The notes beneath the pieces were generated by a model. The model had not been told where the DNA came from and made no database searches. It saw nothing but the letters and a program-made list of their open reading frames with translations. A stretch of 64,000 bases of DNA from Bacteroidota bacterium (GTDB taxonomy: Bacteria > Bacteroidota > Bacteroidia > Palsa-965): positions 20,356 to 84,355 of the forward strand of contig PLYR01000137.1 of NCBI GenBank assembly GCA_003153435.1, given 5' to 3'. Numbering within the stretch: the stretch's first letter is position 1; each line of letters begins with the position of its first letter. Positions 58,346 to 64,000 of the stretch are shown here, piece after piece. A program made the translations under genes and the position numbers.

Positions 58346-61300
58346 TTAAATCCGGATTCCGATGACCAAAATATCATCCACCTGATCGGCTGCGCCTTGC
58401 CAGGCAACAATGGCCTTATTAAGTTCAGCTCCTTGTTCTTCCATAGGCAGTTTCTGAATACTTAGGAGATGATCTTTGAACCGTTTTCTCATATACTTCT
58501 TTCCTCCTGCTCCTCCGAATTGGTCAGCATAACCATCTGAGAAAATATAGATACTGTCTCCTTCTTCCAGATTCATCTCATTGTTTTTAAAATGGCTCTG
58601 ATGATCACTGATGCCGATCGGGAATTTATCTCCTTTTATTTCTGTTAGTTCATTTTTTCTGATTAGGAATAACGGATTATAAGCTCCTGCGTATTCTAAT
58701 TTTTTATTTTTCAAATCAATGCTGCAAAGGGAGATATCCATTCCATCTTTGTTTTCGCCTTCAGCGCCTTTCTGTTTAAGAGCTTTGATAATACCTTCCC
58801 GCAATTCATCCAATATCCTGGCAGGCTCCTGAATACTTTTATCATTTACAATTTCATTCAGCAATGCATTTCCGATCATCGATGTAAATGCACCGGGAAC
58901 ACCATGCCCTGTACAGTCAGCGGCAGCAATAAGAGTGCGGTCGTTCTTTTCAGAGAGCCAATAGAAATCACCGCTCACTATATCCTTGGGCTTAAATAAA
59001 ATAAAGCTGTGTGGAAAGAGTGATTTGAAGTTTTCCCGGGTAGGCAGAATAGCTTCCTGGATCCGTTTAGCGTAATTGATGCTATCGGTGATGTCTTTAT
59101 TTTTCAATTCAATCACTTCCTTCTGCTTGACAACTTCAGCAGTCCGTTCCTGAATAATATTCCTTAAGCCTCTGGTTGAGATAATAACCGCCCCGTAAAC
59201 AAAACCGATAAAAAACAGGACGTAGGCTATATAGGCCCAGACGGTGCGATACCAGGGAGCGAGGACGGTAAATTCATAAATAGCTTCCCGACTCTCGTGC
59301 CCAAACATATTGATCGCCTTAACCCGAAAATGATACTTCCCTTCAGGCAGGTTGGTATATACAGCCTTACTTTCATTTTTCCAACCGCTCCATTGCTTAT
59401 CGAATCCTTCCAAAAAGTAGCTGAAGCGGGTTGCCGTTTCATCTTCGAAGTTAGGTGCCGAGAAAAGAAAGGTAAAGGAGTTGAACGAATAATGCAGTTT
59501 CGGTTTGAGGGCTTCAGGCTGAAGTAAAGTTATGAATCCGTTATCGTCAAAATTAGTACCTGAAAAGATCACAGAATCCTTACCGAGGATAACTTTGCGC
59601 ACGAGGGCCTGATAATCCCAGTCATAGTTCTTCGAAATTTTTTCATCATACCTGAAAAGCCCATCCTGATTCCCCAGCCATGTTACCCCATCGGCTTCAT
59701 GAAAGATAGAAAGGGTGATATTCTGGGACAATCCCATAAAGGGCTTGCTCACCCACTCCGGTTTTGATCTCCCACTTGGATCCCGGTGAATGTAACCTAT
59801 TTCAAAATGATTGTCTCTCTGAGAAACAGTAACCATCCATATATTACCATGACTATCCTGGGAAATTCTGAAGATTCCTGTAAGCCCTTTGGAGAATCGC
59901 TTTCCAAGGGATGAATCAGGATAAAAGTGGTTTCCTGATAATGTATAGAGACCGTGAAGTGTAGCGAAATAATGCTTTCCGGAAATGTTTTTAATATAGG
60001 CTTTATCATCAGGCAGTCCGTCTTTTGTGGTGTAGCGCTGGAGTTCCAGATTTTTAAATTCATGATTTTGAATAGTGAATTTCACCTTCTCAACTCCCGG
60101 CCCATTATTTCCAAGCCAGAGGGTTCCATCAGGATCCTCATCAATAGTCCGGATTTGATCTGTTATCTCAGCAATCTCCCCTTCAGAAATCCATTTGCCT
60201 TCAGACCAGTATATCGATTTCATGCCCTTTGTCAATCCAATGAAGATCCGATTAGGGTCCTTTTCCGAACGGTGCAAAACGTAGGAATCATCATTATTCA
60301 CAAGAGAGATCTTATTGTCTTCAACCTGATAGACACCCAAGTTGGAAGCGACAAGTAGTAAACTCCTTGAACCAGCAGTAAAAGAAAGGAGATCTCCACA
60401 TTCAGCAGAAATTCCAGGCAATTTCTCAAAACGGGCATGTTCAATGATTTTTCCTTCTGAATTTTTTTCTGGAATCACCAAGGAATACAAACCGATGTTT
60501 GTTACGGCATATATCTTGCCTTCATGCCTCAAGGTCGCTTCGACTGCTCCTTCCAGTCCATTATGATCGTTGAATCGGGTAATCGGGGAATTAATATCAG
60601 CCCTGGCAATTCCGTTATTGGTAGCCAGCCAGAGTTTCTGCTGTGCATCCAGAAACTGTCCGTGGATCGAAGCATCTGGTAATCCGTTCTTCTTGCTGAG
60701 TTCCTGACTCAGGTCGCCGGCACTATCGAGCACCACAATCCCAGACCCCAATGTGCCTATAGAAATGCTTTTGTGATTAATTGAAATTCCGTTGTAGATA
60801 GAATTGTGTTCCAGGTAATCATCTATCCCCGTATGAAAAGAAGTGACTTTGGTAATTTGATCTGAACTTTCCACGCCATTCATCCCCGATTTAATAAAGC
60901 CCGGTTTCATCACAAAGAGACCATGACCCTGGGTATTGAGCAGGATCTCGGACTGACGATAAGGAAGCATGAAATATATTTTTTCTTTAGCGAAGAGCTC
61001 TCCTCCCTGGATCAGGCAGAGACTGGTATCTTTTACAACCATCAGCCCTACTTCCCGTTGACGTACATAGATTGTTGAATTCAGGTAGAACATCAGATGG
61101 AAGGATGTTTTTGCTTTCCAGACTTTCATCTTTTTCCCATCCCATCTGATTAATTTATTGGAGGTCTGAAAATAAACACTCCCATCAGCCACTGCAAAAC
61201 AAGTCCACACTTCATTAAATTCCCGGTCTTTTACACTAAGCTGTGGGAGTAATGACCTGAATCTGAGCTTTCCGATGGAATCGGGACTGAGGTACCCGAT

Positions 61301-61615
61301 CTCTCCGGTTCCACCCACATAAATAATTCCTTCATTACTAAGGGAGAGTGAATGGACGGGAGATTCTTCAGGGGTGAGGATGGCATTCCATGTTCTTCCA
61401 TCATATTCCAATACTCCGCTGTTATTTCCCACATAAATAACCCCGCGTTTATCCTGAACTATCGCAAAATTCTGAGGAACGAGGTTATAGTCTTTAGGAG
61501 AAAAACTTCGGATATCCAGCAATCCAGTTTCATTTCCATGCTGAGCATAGAGAAATATAGGTAAGAAAAGAAAAACATAAGCACTCAGAAAAAGTACTTC
61601 TCTGATTCGTTTCAT
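58346..61615 (-). CDS. Two-component-regulator propeller / Y_Y_Y / SpoIIE-type PP2C phosphatase protein
   Basis: Propeller repeats (LDAQQKLWLATNNGIARAD, IDEDPDGTLWLGNNGPGVEKV), Y_Y_Y region (YFLEGFDKQWSGWKNESKAVYTNLPEGKYHFRVKAINMFG), TM, SpoIIE PSFILFKPKDIVSGDFYWLSEKNDRTLIAAADCTGHGVPGAFTSMIGNALLNEIV. Confidence 0.93.
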   Translation of the reverse strand: MKRIREVLFLSAYVFLFLPIFLYAQHGNETGLLDIRSFSPKDYNLVPQNFAIVQDKRGVIYVGNNSGVLEYDGRTWNAILTPEESPVHSLSLSNEGIIYVGGTGEIGYLSPDSIGKLRFRSLLPQLSVKDREFNEVWTCFAVADGSVYFQTSNKLIRWDGKKMKVWKAKTSFHLMFYLNSTIYVRQREVGLMVVKDTSLCLIQGGELFAKEKIYFMLPYRQSEILLNTQGHGLFVMKPGFIKSGMNGVESSDQITKVTSFHTGIDDYLEHNSIYNGISINHKSISIGTLGSGIVVLDSAGDLSQELSKKNGLPDASIHGQFLDAQQKLWLATNNGIARADINSPITRFNDHNGLEGAVEATLRHEGKIYAVTNIGLYSLVIPEKNSEGKIIEHARFEKLPGISAECGDLLSFTAGSRSLLLVASNLGVYQVEDNKISLVNNDDSYVLHRSEKDPNRIFIGLTKGMKSIYWSEGKWISEGEIAEITDQIRTIDEDPDGTLWLGNNGPGVEKVKFTIQNHEFKNLELQRYTTKDGLPDDKAYIKNISGKHYFATLHGLYTLSGNHFYPDSSLGKRFSKGLTGIFRISQDSHGNIWMVTVSQRDNHFEIGYIHRDPSGRSKPEWVSKPFMGLSQNITLSIFHEADGVTWLGNQDGLFRYDEKISKNYDWDYQALVRKVILGKDSVIFSGTNFDDNGFITLLQPEALKPKLHYSFNSFTFLFSAPNFEDETATRFSYFLEGFDKQWSGWKNESKAVYTNLPEGKYHFRVKAINMFGHESREAIYEFTVLAPWYRTVWAYIAYVLFFIGFVYGAVIISTRGLRNIIQERTAEVVKQKEVIELKNKDITDSINYAKRIQEAILPTRENFKSLFPHSFILFKPKDIVSGDFYWLSEKNDRTLIAAADCTGHGVPGAFTSMIGNALLNEIVNDKSIQEPARILDELREGIIKALKQKGAEGENKDGMDISLCSIDLKNKKLEYAGAYNPLFLIRKNELTEIKGDKFPIGISDHQSHFKNNEMNLEEGDSIYIFSDGYADQFGGAGGKKYMRKRFKDHLLSIQKLPMEEQGAELNKAIVAWQGAADQVDDILVIGIRI

Positions 61616-61710
61616 TAAAACATCATTTTATTCAGATGAATCCTAACATCCGGAAGTGCCGGGTTTTCAATAGCGAATATAGGGAATCTTACGGTCGTAA
61701 AAGAAAAAAA

Positions 61711-61753
61711 CCCCTGAAGTGAGGCCGCCAACCGGCGGGATCTGCTTCAGGGG
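61711..61753. terminator. Hairpin terminator downstream of the SprB-repeat gene
   Basis: CCCCTGAAG...CTTCAGGGG, preceded by AAAAAAA on the + strand (T-run on the minus strand). It lies past the stop of 61773-64000. Confidence 0.75.
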
Positions 61754-61772
61754 CTTAATTGAGGAATATTAA

Positions 61773-64000
61773 TTAATCAATAATGATCCTTTTTGTAACC
61801 ATTCCATTCTCACTTCCTATCTGTAGGAAATACACACCTTTAGGATATGAATTGAGATCGAATTGCTTGCTTATTGATCCGGAGAGCATTCCACACTGCT
61901 CTGCACTTAGCAGTTGACCAAGGGTATTGAACACCTTGATGCTGACATTCTGCCTTGAATTCAGATCCATAGACAAGTTAAAGAATCCTGAATTTGGATT
62001 CGGATAGAGCCTGACATTATTAACTACCTCAAACAAATCATGAATTCCAGCCGGTAACGGAGTGATATTTCCTGTATTCGATCTCGAATTTTCATAGTTG
62101 ATGGAAGCATGTGTCGGCGTGCATGGTGATGGGTTCACAACTGCAATCCTGTAAAAAAGGTTATGGGCATGAGGTGGATTATTATCCGTATAGGTGAATA
62201 CGTTATTGGGGATAGAATCCAGCTTTGTAAGCTTATTGTAAACGGTATCCCTGTAAATAAAATAGGTTCCGAATACAAGTCCTTCATAATTATCCCAGAT
62301 AAGGTTTACAGTACCCCCTACTCCCTGGTTCACGGTCAGGTGAACCGTTTTATGGGAAGGACTCATTGGTGACTCTTCACCACATGTATCTACCTCTGAG
62401 ATCTTATATCGGAAGCTCCTGGTCTGTGGGTTAGCCAGGGTGTCGATAAAGGTGCTCAGGTGTGCATAGGGAGAGTTTCCTGCAAGGAAATACACTCCGC
62501 TGGATGTACTTTCCTTATAAATGTTAAAGGACTTGATAGTGGTTGAAACAGGTTTATCCCAGATGATCATATTCTTCCGTGATCCGGTATCTACCGTTAC
62601 TTCACAGATCGAGATTGCTGAAGGAGACGTCTGAGGAACTACTGCATCCAATGTACCAACACATCCTCCGTGATCAGTTACCAACACATGGTAATTGCCT
62701 GCTGCAACGCCTGAAATATTTTGCGCTACCGAAGCATTTGACCAGGAATAAGTATAAGGAGTGGTACCGCCTGTTACGGAGATATTAATAGAACCACCAG
62801 TTCCATTGGAGCAGTTAGCGTTGGTTATAGACCCTGTTGTGACAACTGGTCCTCCATTATTGCTGATAGCTACCTGAGCAGAATCTACACAACCGTTATT
62901 ATCCGTCAATTTTATATTATATGAACCGGCAGCAAGGTTTCCTGCTGTAGCCGTGTTAGCTCCAGAACTCCAACTATAAGTATATGGAGCAGTTCCCCCT
63001 CCGGCTGTTACGGTGGCTGTTCCATCGGACAGACCGCAGCTAGCCTTGGTTGTAACCATTGAAATCGTTTCAGCTCCGGGCTGTGTGACGATAACGTTTG
63101 CAGTAGCGGTACAGTTTCCTACATCAGTTACGCTTACCTGATAAGGCCCTGCCAGCAGGAAGCTTATGTTAGCGCTGTGACTACCATTTGACCAGGAATA
63201 GGCATAAGGAGCAGTTCCTCCGATGACTGAAATACTGATGGCTCCGGTTGCCTGCCCATAACAGTTAGGACTTGTCGTGGAATTAACGCCAATCACCGGA
63301 CCAAGCGTATCGCTCACTGTAGCAGGAGCAATAGAAGCACAGTTATTGGCATCGGTTACTGTTACCAAATAAATACCGGAGTGAAGACTATCCGCCGTGG
63401 CGGTCATCGATCCATTGCTCCATGTATAATGATATGGACTGGTGCCGCCCGTAACCGCAACAATGGCTGTACCGGTATGTTTTCCGCATTTGCTCTTAGT
63501 CGTAGTGACAGTCAGACTTGGACTGGTAGATGCGCCAATAACTGCCGTTCCGGTCGATGAACAATTGTGCGCATCTGTCACCGTCACAGTATAAGTTCCA
63601 GCAGCGAGATTGCTCACAGCCGTGTTAGTCTGAGGTGGAACAAGGTGCCAGGAATACGTGTAAGGAGTAGTTCCTCCTGTTGCACCTACGATAGCCTGAC
63701 CATTGGCCAGGTTACAGGTCGTTGCAACTACGGTTGTTGTTGGAGTGATAACTGTAGGTTGACCAATCGTAGCAATTGCATTCGCAGGACAGCCCGCTGA
63801 ATCGGTAACCGTAACGGTATAGACTCCTGCCGCCAATCCGGTTGCAGTGTCATTTGTCTGAACTGGAGCGGTAGACCAGGAATAGGTATAAGGAAGAGTA
63901 CCATTAGCAGGCAGTACCACGGCCTTCCCGGTTGATGCACCAAAGCATGTGGCATTGATGGCTGTTGTGGAAGCTGTAATACTACAATTCTTTACTTTGA
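61773..64000 (-). CDS. SprB-repeat protein with C-terminal T9SS sorting domain (5' end beyond window)
   Basis: Six repeats of the type GGTxPYtYsWSn; C-terminal NVRLYPNPNSGFFNLSMDLNSRQNVSIKVFNTLGQLLSAEQ...LNSYPKGVYFLQIGSENGMVTKRIIID. The frame stays open to base 64000 (KVKNCSITASTTAINATCFGASTGKAVVLPANG...), so the ORF-track Met at 63920 is internal. Confidence 0.93.
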   Translation of the reverse strand, partial: KVKNCSITASTTAINATCFGASTGKAVVLPANGTLPYTYSWSTAPVQTNDTATGLAAGVYTVTVTDSAGCPANAIATIGQPTVITPTTTVVATTCNLANGQAIVGATGGTTPYTYSWHLVPPQTNTAVSNLAAGTYTVTVTDAHNCSSTGTAVIGASTSPSLTVTTTKSKCGKHTGTAIVAVTGGTSPYHYTWSNGSMTATADSLHSGIYLVTVTDANNCASIAPATVSDTLGPVIGVNSTTSPNCYGQATGAISISVIGGTAPYAYSWSNGSHSANISFLLAGPYQVSVTDVGNCTATANVIVTQPGAETISMVTTKASCGLSDGTATVTAGGGTAPYTYSWSSGANTATAGNLAAGSYNIKLTDNNGCVDSAQVAISNNGGPVVTTGSITNANCSNGTGGSINISVTGGTTPYTYSWSNASVAQNISGVAAGNYHVLVTDHGGCVGTLDAVVPQTSPSAISICEVTVDTGSRKNMIIWDKPVSTTIKSFNIYKESTSSGVYFLAGNSPYAHLSTFIDTLANPQTRSFRYKISEVDTCGEESPMSPSHKTVHLTVNQGVGGTVNLIWDNYEGLVFGTYFIYRDTVYNKLTKLDSIPNNVFTYTDNNPPHAHNLFYRIAVVNPSPCTPTHASINYENSRSNTGNITPLPAGIHDLFEVVNNVRLYPNPNSGFFNLSMDLNSRQNVSIKVFNTLGQLLSAEQCGMLSGSISKQFDLNSYPKGVYFLQIGSENGMVTKRIIID

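Noticed and set aside
1-64000. Prophage, transposase/IS element, toxin-antitoxin or canonical anti-phage defence system
   Set aside because: No integrase, transposase, phage structural, restriction-modification or TA-like ORF was recognised in the ORF track or on inspection.

Overview
The window is chromosomal DNA from a Bacteroidetes-type bacterium. This is supported by T9SS C-terminal sorting domains, SprB repeats, PD40/OmpA proteins and TAnnTTTG -7 promoter elements. Most of it is ordinary. There is a catalase/YceI/ferritin stress neighbourhood, a dense His-Asp phosphorelay cluster (CheB-CheR-kinase-receiver fusion, hybrid kinase, HPt, triple-PAS protein, receiver), and a cyanophycinase/aminotransferase/RMD1/PSD-like decarboxylase operon. 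There is also an ssrA (tmRNA) gene, a sigma/anti-sigma-barrel pair, a phasin-like locus, a biotin operon, trmD-rplS, hemF, guaA, aroC, hutI/ftcD, a patatin-like membrane protein, a propeller-SpoIIE protein and the 3' part of a SprB-repeat adhesin. The most unusual signal is non-coding. Positions 17634-18305, between two convergent genes, form a degenerate array of 32 units each exactly 21 bp long. I found no indels, many units share a palindromic AGCT core, and some units are inverted. No protein-coding frame stays open across it. Other items worth following are an operon-embedded cyanophycinase without an accompanying cyanophycin synthetase, a 3x351-bp PAS array conserved at protein but not DNA level, long inverted repeats abutting the tmRNA 3' end, and -7 boxes lying only 5-6 nt from three start codons. 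All calls were made by eye from the sequence and the supplied ORF track. No database search was run.
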